From: Bagarius yarrelli
Taxonomy: Eukaryota > Chordata > Actinopteri > Siluriformes > Sisoridae
Assembly (NCBI GenBank): GCA_005784505.1
Contig: VCAZ01000030.1
Location: forward strand, 871,501-935,500
Length of the DNA stretch: 64,000 nt
Direction of reading: 5' to 3'
Shown here one piece after another: positions 38,674 to 51,333 of this stretch. The translations under genes were made by a program, and so were the position numbers. Under the pieces are notes generated by a model that was not told where the DNA came from, did no database searches, and saw nothing but the letters and a program-made list of their open reading frames with translations. The first letter of the stretch is position 1. The number at the start of each line of letters is the position of its first letter.

Positions 38674-39199
38674 CATCTGAGGAAAAATGAACTTCATCCG
38701 TAGAGCTTTACAATCATGGGCCGTGTTTTCGGCGTTGGTATTCTTAAGTCATGAATGGGACAAAAAGTGAGAAGGCGTGGAGAAGAATAAAGTAATTAAG
38801 AATTATTATTTAATAATATATAGCAATTGGCACTACGCCATGCAAAAGCACTTAATCTGGGAAGTACAGTAAATGTGTCAGTATAATAAAAATATAATAG
38901 TAAAATTTAATTATACTGACTAGTGATACTAATATTGTGTCATTGTGTTTAACGTATACTGTTTGTATTTTATGAATATGAAGCAGCACGTTTGGTTGTT
39001 AATGTGTCATGACTGATTTTATTAAATGTCTTTAATGAAGGGCACATACAGTAGTGTGCGTAAATGTGACTTGACTGAACAGTGATATGTATTGTAACCG
39101 AAACAGGTTCAACAACCAAATGTTGTCCAATGTAAATCATAATAAAGCCTACAAACCACAGATTGTGTGTTTATTTATACAATTCCTTTATTTTTAATG

Positions 39200-40396
39200 T
39201 TATTGCAATTTTGCTCGCTCTAAATATTTATAACAAGTTTTTTTAACAGGAGTTTTAATTAGCTTGTTCTTCGTTCATTCTTGTTCAATCAAATATTTTA
39301 TTGCACATTTTATCATTTTATGTTCAGCTTCCTGGTATGAAAATGTCATTTAATAGTTTCCCTGAGTCTGATCAAGTTGTGCACTGTATCTTACAACCAT
39401 TCATCCTTCAGACAAATTTCTCACCTTTAGTGATGTCCCCTTACTCTGTACTGATGATTACTAACAATAGAGAAAACAGAGCGGTGCAATCAAACCACCC
39501 TTTTTCTATTACAATAAAAATAAGCAATTACTTGATTTGTTCATTATCACCCATTGCTATTTAAAATGAATGTTAATGATTGCTCATTTATTGCTCAGTG
39601 GCACATTTGAATGCAGAGCGCTCTTTTGGAGCAGCGACACAGCTACTCGTTGGATAATTTAAAAAAAATAAACATGATTCTAAGGTAGGTTGTATCCAAT
39701 TTACATACAATATATGCTGCCTACAGCATCATAAACCTGAATCCCAGCAGAGTGTAATTCATACAGACTCATAACATGACTGGGAGATGACAAACATGCT
39801 GAATAGTACGCAGCCCGTTGGCTGTTCCGAATGCTTACTACAACACTTACTCAACATACTTACTACAAGGTCATGGAGAAATCTGTAATTATGTGAAATT
39901 TTAAACTAAAACCACACAATTGAAGTAGGTCTAGAAGGGTGAGCTTGCTTGAACCAGATACCGTATTATTTACTGTAGGTTTTTATCACCCTCATGAGGC
40001 CACTGAAGGTAGTGCAAGTATTTACACATTACTATGGATACTACTGGATACTCAATACACCTTTCTAAAACTATATCTGAAACTTAAATAAAGAGGATAC
40101 AATGGCTCATTCTTTCATTTTTTATTAGATTCAATAATATTCAGATTTAATATGTATTAAAGTATCTCACAAAATGAGATCACAAACTTATCATGGAAAC
40201 ACTTACATGCTCTCCAGTACACACAAACAACTGTTCATACAAGAACAGTATGTGTACACAAATACCCACCCAAGTGGATCATCACCCCTGGACTATGGTA
40301 AATAAAGTTTTTAACGTTTCTTATTACAAGGACGCACTGATGCACATACACACACTTTACCTTAGCAAGGTATAGCCAGTGTTCTGCAATTAAAAA
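39200..40396. other. sdr16c5/chchd7 tail-to-tail intergenic DNA
   Basis: No coding signal. A diverged repeat with CGAATGCTTACTACAACACT and CATACTTACTACAAGG at 39825-39870 may belong to the same MITE family as 5905-6362. Otherwise nothing is recognised. Confidence 0.4.
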
Positions 40397-42400
40397 TCAG
40401 TAGGGCTTTCCTCCCAGAGAAGCTAGCATTTCCTCCCTCTCTCTAGTTGTAGGCATATCAGGCTTTATACCTTCACGCCTGCGTTGCAGCATCACGTTAT
40501 GCTGAGGAAAAAAAATGTGTACAGTTCAACATCCATTCACCCATACATACATATACTATATATAAATTTAGATCAAAGAAATGCTTATATTAAAATTGAT
40601 TTAAAAACCTGTGAAAGCTGCTAAGTAAGAAAAAAAAAAACTTACCCAGTACTTCCTGCAGTTCTTATACCTTAAGAAGTACGCAGAGCACATGCTTTTA
40701 TCGAAGTTGTAAGCTTCCAGGCACTTTTGGGATCCATCACTCTCCTACAGATATTAATTAACATTCATTAATTAACCGTCTTAATAGAAAGTAAAACTTA
40801 TGTTATCTGTACAAGAAATGTTAACAAAAATCGATAAATTATGATTGTGTGCATGTTGAACTTTTTTGAGTTCAAGCACTTGCTAAGTGCGAGTGTAATT
40901 CCTATGTGTCCTGATTCAGTCCTCTCCCAAATCATTCTCTACCTGTTTATGTTCAGTTGATAAGTAAGTAGAACTCATGTGAACTCCTATCAAAAGTTCA
41001 ACTTGTAAAAAAATTAGATTGAATTGCCTTTTAGAGGAACATGGGTTACCCCGCACATGGCAAGTCTACACTAGGGCAGATTTGTAATCTAACATGGACG
41101 CAGCATTGTTTTTAAGTCAGCTGGAAGGAAACACTAAAAAACTTTATTTGCTTATGCATATACAGGAAATCCGCTTCCACTTTAATAGGAACACTTGTAG
41201 TTTTAGCCAACCATGTAGAAGCATAACATAATACATATTCTAATAGGTGTGTAGTTGGTTGTGACCTTCTACTGTTGTAGCACATGTGCAGCGAATAGTT
41301 AAAATAGAATAAAGGTTTATTAAACCTGAGGAATAGGTAGTACATTTTAAAGGCATAACTCTACCATGTAGTAGCTACTTAATTATTTACATAAGCCTGT
41401 GTTTCAGCCTGTAAAACACAATGTTTTAGTTTTCAGCGTCGTTCTGCACAAACCCTAGAGTCCTTTAGTATTTCAGTAGATACGACGTTTGTAATATTTA
41501 AACAGCTCCATCTGGCACCACTTTTAATGCAACAGTTGGTCACAGATAATCTTTTTCTTCATTCTAAACTGAAGCTCTTGATTGGTACAATTGTGCTTTT
41601 ATGCATCATGCTGTTGCCACATGATTGGTTGACTGGATAACTGAAAAAATCAGCAGATGTACCGGTGATACTTTTACAGTGTACATGATTTCAACATGCA
41701 TACATTTTTACACATTTTACAATTAAATCTTTTTAGAACATTATTTATTTAGGGCTGTGGAAAAATATTGATACAGCTAACTTTTGCTATTTTTTTCCAC
41801 AAAAGTGTATTGATAGTCCAACCTCTATCATAAAGACATATTCAAATTAAGTTTTAGTCTGATTTACATTTATATTTATTTAAAACCCTTAACACAGCTT
41901 TAAAGTTTTTTTGTTCTTGTTGGTTTTTTTTACGTATTGCAATGTATGGTAATATATATTGTATTGCAGTGACCAAATGACTAACCCTCACATCAAATGT
42001 TCCTTTGTACCAAATTTTACCTGATTAAAATTTACTTTAGAACTATAGATATACAACAGCAATCTGGAAAAGCAGCTAAGCGGAAAAAGAGTGAAAAAAG
42101 CAAACACACGTATACAGAAAACACATATGACAAAACTGTTAAACTTACATTTAACAAAATAACAACAAAAGCGTTTTTTTTAACGCAATTATCTTAGAAT
42201 CTTTGTTATAATTACAAAAAAATCTCACACAAGGTGCTCCTAAAAATGAGTGACTGAAAGTTTCATGTGAAAGTGAAAGTTTAAGAGAACAAAAAAAAAA
42301 ACAACAACCACATGCTACACCATACTCAGACTCCAGACCTGACCTCTATACAGGGGTTGCTGTCGGCATTCCGCACTTTAGTACTCGAACTGGGGCTCAT
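40397..42400 (-). CDS. chchd7: CHCHD7, mitochondrial twin CX9C protein
   Basis: Small coiled-coil-helix-coiled-coil-helix protein of the mitochondrial intermembrane space, the kind imported and oxidised by the MIA40 pathway. Coding exons on the minus strand: 42400-42344 (starts MSPSSSTKVRNADSNPCIE), 40744-40646, 40501-40397; all GT-AG, all phase 0. The product is 86 residues (human 85). Two CX9C motifs are complete: Cys17/Cys27 and Cys38/Cys48, with the conserved block YFLRYKNCRKYW after the second helix and the end GGKPY. A non-coding first exon with donor CCG|GTAAGT is seen at 45170 upward, so the gene is transcribed from the promoter shared with plag1. No break is visible. Confidence 0.93.
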
Positions 42401-43293
42401 CCTTCAGACGCATCCGTGATCTGTGTGTATTGGAACACGAGCTGTGGTCATAGCCAGAATGCCAGTTATTTGCAATTCCAGTGACGTACACAAAGTGGCA
42501 CTCTAGATCCGGGCTGTGTAACTGTGGGAGATAAAACCAGATGACCCGCTTAGTCGAATTCATAATTTCTTCTGTGTAGCATGATTGCTTACAAAATTAA
42601 AGAATAGAAAAAGCGCAATATTGTCTCAGGAAGTTTTCCTTACCACCGTTGCTTCTAGCTTGCTCATTGAAGTAAAAGTAAAATACATTTTTTTTAATTT
42701 ACAACCTGTAATTTTTATATTTATATGAAGCTGTTGTAAGTCAATGGTCACAGTTAAAAGTGTGATACAAATAAAAAAGAACATATTTAACCCAATTAAA
42801 TTAACAGCCTCGTAGGATATTATCATGTAGTTACAAGCAAATGTATTAGTCTTTTTTAACCTTGTATACATTTGCAGCGCATGATAAATCTATCACAATG
42901 CAGCCAGTTTTTTTAATAAAAATGATTTTGAACTCTTTTACACTTTCTCCTTTACTCTCCCTGTAAAGCTAGTGTGTAACACAGGTATAACTGGTACAAG
43001 TGCTATTAACATATGCTACTGTTTCAGGAATTAGTAAAATAGCTGACATTTTCCTGCCTCTACAAATACCATCAACACATGTTAACTTATTACTGCTTAA
43101 TAACTTTGTATCAAGTAGGCAAGGTTTTCTGCTTTTAACGCGATCGTTTTTGCAGTCACTGAAAACAGACTTCTCAGAGGATGTGCTTTAAAGTGGTGTT
43201 GAGAAGCTTAGCTCACTTGTCATTTACTTTAGCTAATAGAGAAAAAACAACCCTAATTCCCAAATGATATGTTTTAATTAATATTTTTGGTAT

Positions 43294-43298
<5 letters not shown>

Positions 43299-43330
<32 letters not shown>

Positions 43331-43385
43331 TATATATAGATATATATATATAGATAATATATCTATATATATATTATATACACTT
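43299..43385. repeat. (AT)n with GATA-type interruptions
   Basis: AT repeats change into TATATAGA units and then back to AT. It lies in chchd7 intron 1. Confidence 0.9.
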
Positions 43386-44363
43386 TATTATGAACAAGTT
43401 AATTCCTTTTTTAATTTATGATGAGTGATGTACATTTGCTTGTCAAACGTCAATGCTCAAATACTAATGTTATATATCTAATGTTTAGTTGTTTCTAATA
43501 ACAACTGAAATTTTGTGGATTTTCGTATTAATTTTATTTAAAACACACCAAGACAATGAGAAAAATTTGCGTTCAGAACACGAATGCATTAAAACTTTAG
43601 TCTCCGTCCCCCTCCAACTATCTACCACAAAATTTTAGGACGGTTAACATTTTTCAACATTTCGCTTAAAATGTCTTGACTGCTTCAGTGCAGAATTCAT
43701 GTCCCACTGTCAAGAAACAATTCAACAAGAGTTCAACAAGTAAAAAGATCTGTATGTTGATTAATCTACAGTAAATACTTGAACTCTGAAGCTCTTGTGC
43801 ATTTTTATAGGAGCTAACAGCTATGACTGAACACTTTTTTCTGAACTTTTTTATTATTTATTTTAACAATATCCGCAGTGAATCCGCACCAAAACAAGTT
43901 CAACAATGTCTCACTGGAATAAAGGAAAACCAACAAATTTGCACAAATAAATAAAAATAAATCACACACATGTATACATAAATACATTTAACAAGCATTA
44001 GGTATAATTTGATCTTTTAAGCTGAAACTTTGCTTCTTTTTTCAGCCCAACCTCCTAATAACAACTAACTCCTGCGCCTAAGACCTACGTTGGACTGTAG
44101 TGTAGCAGCTGAAACATCTATTTATGGCTTTTAACCCTTGTATTATTTTTTTTCTATTTATCTGAGGAGTTAAAGATTAAGGAAATGCCTTGCTCAGGTC
44201 CCCAGGGGTCCTTGGATTTGCCAACTATCAAATAGGTGAGTATAGTGTCTGTCAATAAATATGAAAGGAAACTTAATGTCATAAAACGACTGACAGAAAG
44301 ACGCACATCCAAAAACATTTTAGGACCAATTTTAGACTTTTTTTTCCAACGCTATCTTGTGTA

Positions 44364-44390
44364 ATATATATATATATATATATATAGATA

Positions 44391-44445
<55 letters not shown>

Positions 44446-44446
44446 G
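44364..44446. repeat. (TA)n-(TC)n-(TA)n compound microsatellite
   Basis: Eleven TA, then about 14 TC, then about ten TA dinucleotides. It lies in chchd7 intron 1. Confidence 0.9.
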
Positions 44447-44593
44447 TAAATACTGTCAATTCCACCTTTAATGTGCAACATGGTGGAATATTTTCCTTAG
44501 TCTTCGAGAAAATCCTCTCTCTTCCTTATTTTTAAACATCTTAGTCTTAGTCGAGAAACTCTCTCACTTTATTTTTAAACATGTAGTCAGAGA

Positions 44594-44675
44594 GAAGTGG
44601 GAGCTCAGTGATTAAGATAATGAAGCACTAACCAGAAGGTTGGGAGTTCAAATCCCACTTTCAAATGCCACTCTT
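44594..44675 (+). mobile_element. tRNA-like SINE head
   Basis: GTGGGAGCTCAGTGATTAAG (box A-like) is followed by ACCAGAAGGTTGGGAGTTCA and AATCCCAC. The ends pair like a tRNA acceptor (GTGGGA with TCCCAC). Extra bases in the D and anticodon region argue against a working tRNA; it resembles the type A SINE head. Confidence 0.5.
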
Positions 44676-45169
44676 TAGAACAAAACTCTCATCCCTCAGT
44701 TGGAATTAAAAAAATTAGATCCACGTAAGTCATGTTGAAAGCTCACACATTAAACAGTAGTTTAGGTTAGTCTGGTGCTGCAGCTTAAGGCAGTGCTTCA
44801 TTCAATCTGACCTCCAATTAAAACAGGTGAAGAACGCTAAGCTAAGCTAAACCTTAGGTTGCTAAAAGACATGAACAAAAACCACCCTGAGCATGGAATA
44901 GATAGTTACAAATATTATGAAGAAAGTTAATCGGTTCTTATATGCAGAACAATCATTATTTTATTTTATTCATTCATTCATTCTCAGGTTGTCAAGTAAA
45001 GTACAATGTCGAAGTTTTAACGGTGTCATTAGCCTTATTAGCTGTTAGCTTCAGACTCTATTTCCAGCTATTAAAAAAAAACCAACATGGGAGATTCTGT
45101 TTAAATGTCTGCGGAGTATTACCGCGGTGGTTTAAGCAAGTAAAATGCGTTTTAAATATTTGTACTTAC

Positions 45170-45260
45170 CGGTTATTGCACATCAGGCTGTAATAACAGC
45201 GCTTACTCACATGTGAGTTACAGAGACACCTAGCAAATTTACTTTATGTCAGACTGAGCC
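45170..45260 (-). other. chchd7: chchd7 non-coding first exon
   Basis: On the minus strand AACCG is followed by a consensus donor GTAAGTAC, at 45170/45169. The next usable acceptor (CACACAG) at 42421 leads into the exon with the start codon. The 5' edge near 45260 is a guess; transcription start was not determined. Confidence 0.55.
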
Positions 45261-45600
45261 ACATAGGAAACATAACCAGGTGAAGTCCCGCCCCTCAGGT
45301 GATTGACAGCACACTCTGACCAATCTTCGGTGTAATCTAAAATAAACCGGCGGCAACATTGTGGAGTGACATGTATTTTAGCCACTAATTTGGAGCCACT
45401 GGCGCTTATAACCCACCTATTGTTTTAAATAGAAATTAACTGAAGTCATTTCGATTGACAGAATCGTCGACGAGTCCGAAATTTTTGATTTTCTAAGAAG
45501 TACAACTGTTGACAGTGAAATATTAAAATGACAGTGTTATACACAAATCACAGAGCACATGAGGGGCGGGGAAACAGAGTGGGCGTGGCCAAACGGGTTT
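45261..45600. promoter_or_regulatory. shared head-to-head promoter of chchd7 and plag1
   Basis: Only about 350 bp separate the presumed first exons of the divergent genes. The interval has a CCAAT box (CTGACCAATCTTC near 45318), GC-rich patches (AGGGGCGGGG near 45562) and no TATA box. A GC- and CpG-richer zone continues to about 47.2 kb. The head-to-head arrangement of PLAG1 and CHCHD7 is known in mammals; here it is inferred from splice donors. Confidence 0.6.
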
Positions 45601-45619
45601 GGTTGCACCGCAGCGCATA

Positions 45620-45770
45620 GCCTACACAATGGCTGCTGGAAAGAGGAGAAAGCAAACAATTTTCAGGCCCGCCGCGTCCAGCAAAAAATATGAGAAAAAA
45701 AATTATTAAAATTCGGAAAATAGTTGAAAGTCAAGGAAAACGCCCTAGAAAGGATGTTAAGGCTCCCACG
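45620..45770 (+). other. plag1: plag1 non-coding first exon with a short upstream reading frame
   Basis: The stretch ends with GCTCCCACG and the donor GTAAGTTTTG at 45771. It contains an ATG at 45629 that opens a 26-codon frame (begins MAAGKRRKQTIF, ends KKNY) unrelated to PLAG1. The exon's 5' limit is not known. Assignment to plag1 rests on position, strand and splice donor. Confidence 0.5.
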
Positions 45771-48700
45771 GTAAGTTTTGCGTAAATTAAGTAAATTGTT
45801 ACGGTGTTCTTAAATTAAAATATCGGGTTATTCAAATTATGAGAGTGAGGGTGAGCTAGGGAAAAAAGTTTGCGTTAATCAGCGCCCAGTTTGGGACCTG
45901 AGAGAAAAGCAGCGGAGGATAGAAATTCATAAAAAATTAATATAAATTGAGCTGTTTTGTCTTGTCACTTCGCGTTCACTGCGAATGAATGTCGACAAAC
46001 GGAGGAAATCCTGGAGTTGTAAAAAAGTTGGGGTAAAGTGTTGCATTTTAGTTCAGTTTAAGTTTTTCTCTGAATATATAACGTCGGCGTTGCCGTGTAG
46101 CCGTAGCGAACGCACGCGAATTTTAAAACTGCGTAAAAAAATCAAATAAAATACATGCCGCACTCGTGCTGCTCAAATTTTGACACATACATGCACACGA
46201 GACGACAGTAAACACCGTGCTGTCGGCAGAATTGCGTTTGCGTGTGCCGTATTATGCGTAATGCCGAAATTGGATTTAAATGCGTTAGACTTTCTTTTCA
46301 CCACGTGATTTGCAAAAAAAAGTTGTCGGATAAAGAGTTGTGCTTTGCTACTGATCTTATCACTGGAGCCAAGAGATAATAAACGGCGTTTCCGTGTGGT
46401 TTCAGGGGGCTATTGGTGCGAGGAACGGTGCTTGTCAATATCGCAAACAACCAAAATGGAGGGAGAAGTTAAGGGGGGACTAATTGGTCGATGCTAAACA
46501 TTTTCTCCCTCGTGTCCCTTCAGGTCCAAACCCCGTAACAAACCCGACAGCGCGCGGATTCTTTATACAAACTCCTTTTTTTTGCATAGAGTGTGAACTG
46601 AGATTGTGTCAAAAATTAAGTGATTACTGTGACAGACTCTGGGATGGTCAGGCATCCTCACCGTGCCCGTGTGTGTGCGCGTGCGTGTGGTTTGTTTGCA
46701 GCCCATGCGGTCCTTACCATCATGCCCATATTCCATAAAAAAAACGTCTGAATATAATATCGCATTCACGGTCGCGCTTGATTAACGCACGGTGCTCGTT
46801 GGATTTGTGTGGCGTGTTTTTTTGGAGTTGTGCTGATGCGTGCCTCTCTGGATGAAAGAACATGCGTGAGGAAAGGGGGCTGGGGGTTCCCTCCTCAGAC
46901 AGGAGCACGCATGGAACTTTTGATCGGCTTTGTGTGTGTGTGTGTGTGCTCGGCTGGATGTTGTCTACTTTGTGTGTTCATGTGGCGCACGTGGAAAGCC
47001 GCGGCTTGTTAAAGTGCGCGTAAAGGAGATGCAGCCCCACGTGCGGAATATGCAAATTAAAACCCGACGCTCAAACCCGCGGTTTGTTTGTATGTCGCGT
47101 TCTAAACCACACAGGCTACTTGCCACACTAAGAAGGGTGTGAAAAACAGCACGCGATTCCGGGTAACCATGGTAACCCACCCACGGCGTAGTAGCCTATG
47201 TAGTGCGGTGGTATGCGGTTCGAGAAGCAGACTATATGCAATCTAGAGCCGCAGATTAAATAATGCTTTTGATTAAAAAACGTTTTGTAAAAGATTTAAA
47301 AATGATGTGCAGCATTTTTTTTTTGCGATTTCCTGCCTATTCGTATAACTGTTTAAAAACCAATTAAAATGCTGGAATGATTGCATATTTGTGCAAAAAT
47401 AAACATATAGTTTACTACTAGTATATTAGATATAAACTGTGCTTTTGTTCGTCGTGGGAAAAAAAAACTTTTTTTGCTTTACTTTACTACAGAATTTTAA
47501 GTTACTAAACCAACTAAAACAATATAAGATATTACCTAACTGTAAATAAAATGTAAATTTGTTTTGTTGTGGTTAGCAGTTGTGTCCACATGTGCTTTTT
47601 GCTCTTACTTTAACAGAAATGATTTAGGTTTTTAATGCTTGAAAATGTTTTTGTTTTCAGTAATAATGATTTAAACAAAATATCATTGTTTTACCTTTTA
47701 TTTAAGTCTTTTTTAAATAATCTATTCAAGCTGATCAATTATTTAATGAGGAAAAAAAAGGTGCATTTACAAATTGTTCAAAGGATTTTACGCGTCTCTT
47801 GTATGACTGGGAACTGAACATTTTTTCTTTAATTAAATTTATTTAAATAATGCTGAATTCTGCTGAATTCTTTATCACTGATAAACAATTAATTATTGGT
47901 AAATTTAATTGTAAAAAAACTGTATTATTTTGTCTAGTGCTTTCCGCATGCCACCTTTGTTTCTGCCTTAAGTCATAACTATCTTATGGTTGAAGGTTCC
48001 TCAACAAATTGGCTTATTATTTTCACTAAATTATTGTCATATTATGATGTTTATCTATATAAAATTGTCTCTAAAATATAATATGTAGACTTTCTTTCAA
48101 ATAATTACGTGTTAGAGGTAATTTCTCCTAATGTTCCTAAATTCAAAATGTTTTTTTGTTCAAGTTAATAATGATCTCTCACAGATAATATTAAAAATTG
48201 CCTCATTTTTAAGTGTTTTTTTAAGCTTAGATGAAAAATTGTTAGAAAGGTACTTTGAAAAATTTATAGTTTGCTTTAAGGAATTCTTAACTCATGCTTT
48301 CATTTAACCAGAATGTCAGCCCCAATGTTCAGGTTAAATGCTGGGTGAATATTATAAAAGCCGGACAGAGAAAATGTAAATCTGATCCACAATGTGGTGG
48401 TCTTTTAAACGTTACAAATTCTTAGAATTTAATTTTAAAAAAACCTCTTTCCTGTATAGTTATACAAATAAATTTTTACCATTCAACAGAGGAACTGTTT
48501 AGGGTTTAAGATGTTAACTTGGGGCCCTATATGTAAGTGCTTCTTTAGTGAGATCACAGATATAAAGTGCTGTCAAATATCATTTAAAAGAATAAAAAAT
48601 GGAAAGAAGCAGCTGAAATTGAGTAATAAAGGAATAAACAATTCTGCTGCATGCCGTGGGGTTTATGTAGTTTGATAAGTCTGTTCAGCGCCTGAACAGT

Positions 48701-51230
48701 CTGTAAGAAAAATGATATGGATATCGCCATTTACTCAAGAAGTGCCATGTTATTACTTTTGGCCTTTTATAAGATCAGGGGCAGAATATTTAACCGCATT
48801 CACTGCCAGCTACTTTTTTGTCTTAAAGTATATTAGTAAGAAATTACAGTGAAACAAATACCAAATAGTTAGAGGAGTAAAATAAAATAATTTTCGGTGC
48901 ATGAACATCACCCGAGAGTTTATTTCTGTTCATTTTTAATACTTTCCATCGTGCACTAAATGGTAATAAACACTTGGACTTTGCTTGAGATATGGACTGG
49001 TGCGAAAAAGAGAGTTGTTTAAAGCTTTTTACCTGAGCTGAACAACGATTAATGAACATACACAAATTCTTAGTGTTTTTGACATATTTGTAGTTGTTTG
49101 TATTCTTTAGTTGTGAACATGTGCAATTTATTTACACAGGGCCAATAACACAATGTAGTCTATTCCTCAGTGGACAGCCTTTTTGCTGCTTTGGCACTGT
49201 ATGTAAGAACGATTGAATCTGGGGAGAAAAAAAAGCAATAGTCATGAAAAGGATTTAATACCAAGCATATGTAGCCTACATTTATATCAGGTGAACTGTG
49301 TAGAAATGACACTCAGTTTTTCTACACATTTCTCTCCATTTTACCTGTTTAGTTATATTACTACTTTAAGTGCGGGGAAGCCGACAGATAGTGTAAAACT
49401 GACTTTGCAAAGCATGTAAGGAAGATTTGGCATTAGGAGTCTGTTGCCTGTGCCAGTAAAGCCAATTAAAAGTCAATCAGACAAATAGGGAAGACAAATT
49501 ACTTGTGCTACAGTGTTTGGAAAACATGCAGGACGTGCAAATCATATATGCACAGATCCTCCTTATATCATCATTTACCCAGAGTTAACCAGTTATACCT
49601 TTTGTATATGACTTTAAAGTCCTGTGCCGAATTGAGACAGAGACCAAGATTTATACGAATAAAGAAAATGTGCAGAATAGGGAACTGCTCATAATATAAC
49701 TCTATACTATCTAAGAGAAATAAGATTGTTATGACCATGTACATTTTGGAATGTGTTATATTAATGGAAGGCAAAAGTCCCCAAAATAATTAGGAACTGA
49801 CAACAGTCTGCAGAGAATAGCTAGGAAAGGTACCCAGCATCTAGTGATATAGAGACACAGACTTCAGGAGGTCATCAGTCTTTTTTATATTTTTTTGAGA
49901 CAGAAAAGTATTGACTGGGTATTAAGGAACTTGAGGTTTCTGTTTGTTTTATGTGAAATAGATGTGAATGTGATCAATGCCATCCTCTATATGTAGTCAT
50001 TTTCTCCTTGTTTCACTGTTCATTTTTTAATTGTTTGATTGATGTAATTTGTGTGATCACATTCACTAGGGCTGTGCGATTTAGGAAAAAGATCTAATTG
50101 CGTCTTTTTGACAGATATTGAGATTCAGCCTTCTTAATAGTGTGCAGCACACACTTTATAGATTCCGTTATTTCTAAATAAATATATATTTATGATGTAT
50201 ATAATTTCTTCTACTGCAAACCACTGCCAATAAAAAAACCTCTATTTGAAATAAGGTAGTTTTGCATGAGACTTAAGATCGACATCAGCACTAATATAGT
50301 GCACAGTAAAACTAAGATACACAGGTTTGTTGTTTTAGCAAAATGTTCTGCCTAAACTCTATTCCTTTATTCATTGTAAAGCTGTGAAATTGCAATGCTG
50401 CTAAAATATGCGCAAGTGGTAATTTTATAGCTCCAATCCATCGCTCGGATGAGGATTATAAAACCCTCTTTTGTCACTGCATTAAAAGGAACTATGTCTT
50501 TAACAAGGTAGCAGGTTATGGCGTTAGTTAACTTCTAGTGTTTTTTAATGTCTTTTTATTCGCTGTAACAGCCGCAAACAATTCTGAAATTGTACTTTGT
50601 TGCTGGCTGCTAGACTGACTTTCAGACAACTTTTTAGCAAGACATTTCTCAAACAGTAACCTGTGGTCCTTGTTTTTCTTCTGTAAATTATTTTTTTTTC
50701 TTCGGTGTCTGTCGTACCGAAATAATCTCAATATTACAGACATGCTGTTTGCTTGCATTTTAATTGGACAAAGGATCCCGCTGCCTCTGAGGAAGCCATA
50801 ATCCCACTCCACCATGATTTTTGTTTTTTAATAATCCATGCTGATTGGCCTCTTGAAGCTGTTTGCACTCAATTGTCTGGTATGACTTTTACTCAAAGAG
50901 AGCAGTGTTGCATTTGCTCTGAGACTTTTTATAGCATTGATATTGCAGCCTTTTGCAATTAGCTGATTGCAGCGTTTTAAATTGCAATTCGATTTTCGAT
51001 TAATCGTTCAGTGCTAACGTTTACCCCTATTGTGTTTCCATGTTAGTGTTTTAACTTCTTAAAGTGAACAGTCTGTTAAAAACAAACTTTTTGTTCGAAT
51101 CTTTGCACCATAACAATCTCTTGAATAAGTGTTTTAGAAAACTGCAGGTTGTTTGTTCAGTGTCCGATCTGGGTTTTTTTTTTCCTTTCTTCTTTTGGAT
51201 CTCTACAATAATGCTCTCTCAATTCCTTAG
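45771..51230. other. plag1 intron 1
   Basis: The first 1.4 kb is CpG-rich, with a GT microsatellite at 46929-46949. The region 47.2-50.0 kb is AT-rich with no recognisable coding or repeat content. A hAT-like element occupies the end (50067-51016). A likely acceptor, CAATTCCTTAG, ends at 51230. A further 5' UTR exon inside cannot be excluded. Confidence 0.45.
50067..51016. mobile_element. hAT-like non-autonomous element in plag1 intron 1
   Basis: The left end TAGGGCTGTGCGATTTAGGA and the reverse complement of the right end (TTAGCACTGAACGATTAATC) align with gaps and both continue to an AATTGC motif. This is the ending of a widespread fish hAT family (AGGGCTGTGCGATTAATCG). The interior of about 900 bp has no transposase. 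It ends about 215 bp before the proposed acceptor of the coding exon. Confidence 0.55.
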
Positions 51231-51333
51231 TGCCTGGCCTTTCAGTGGTGTTGAAGATTCAGCTTCTGTCACTCTGTCAGTGATCAGACACAACGCTTGT
51301 GTCCACTGCGTGGCTGGCCCGCGCTAACTCGCC

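Noticed and set aside
44594..44662. tRNA gene
   Set aside because: Box A and B-like motifs and a short acceptor-like pairing are present, but the D and anticodon arms do not fold cleanly and the text matches SINE heads elsewhere in the window.
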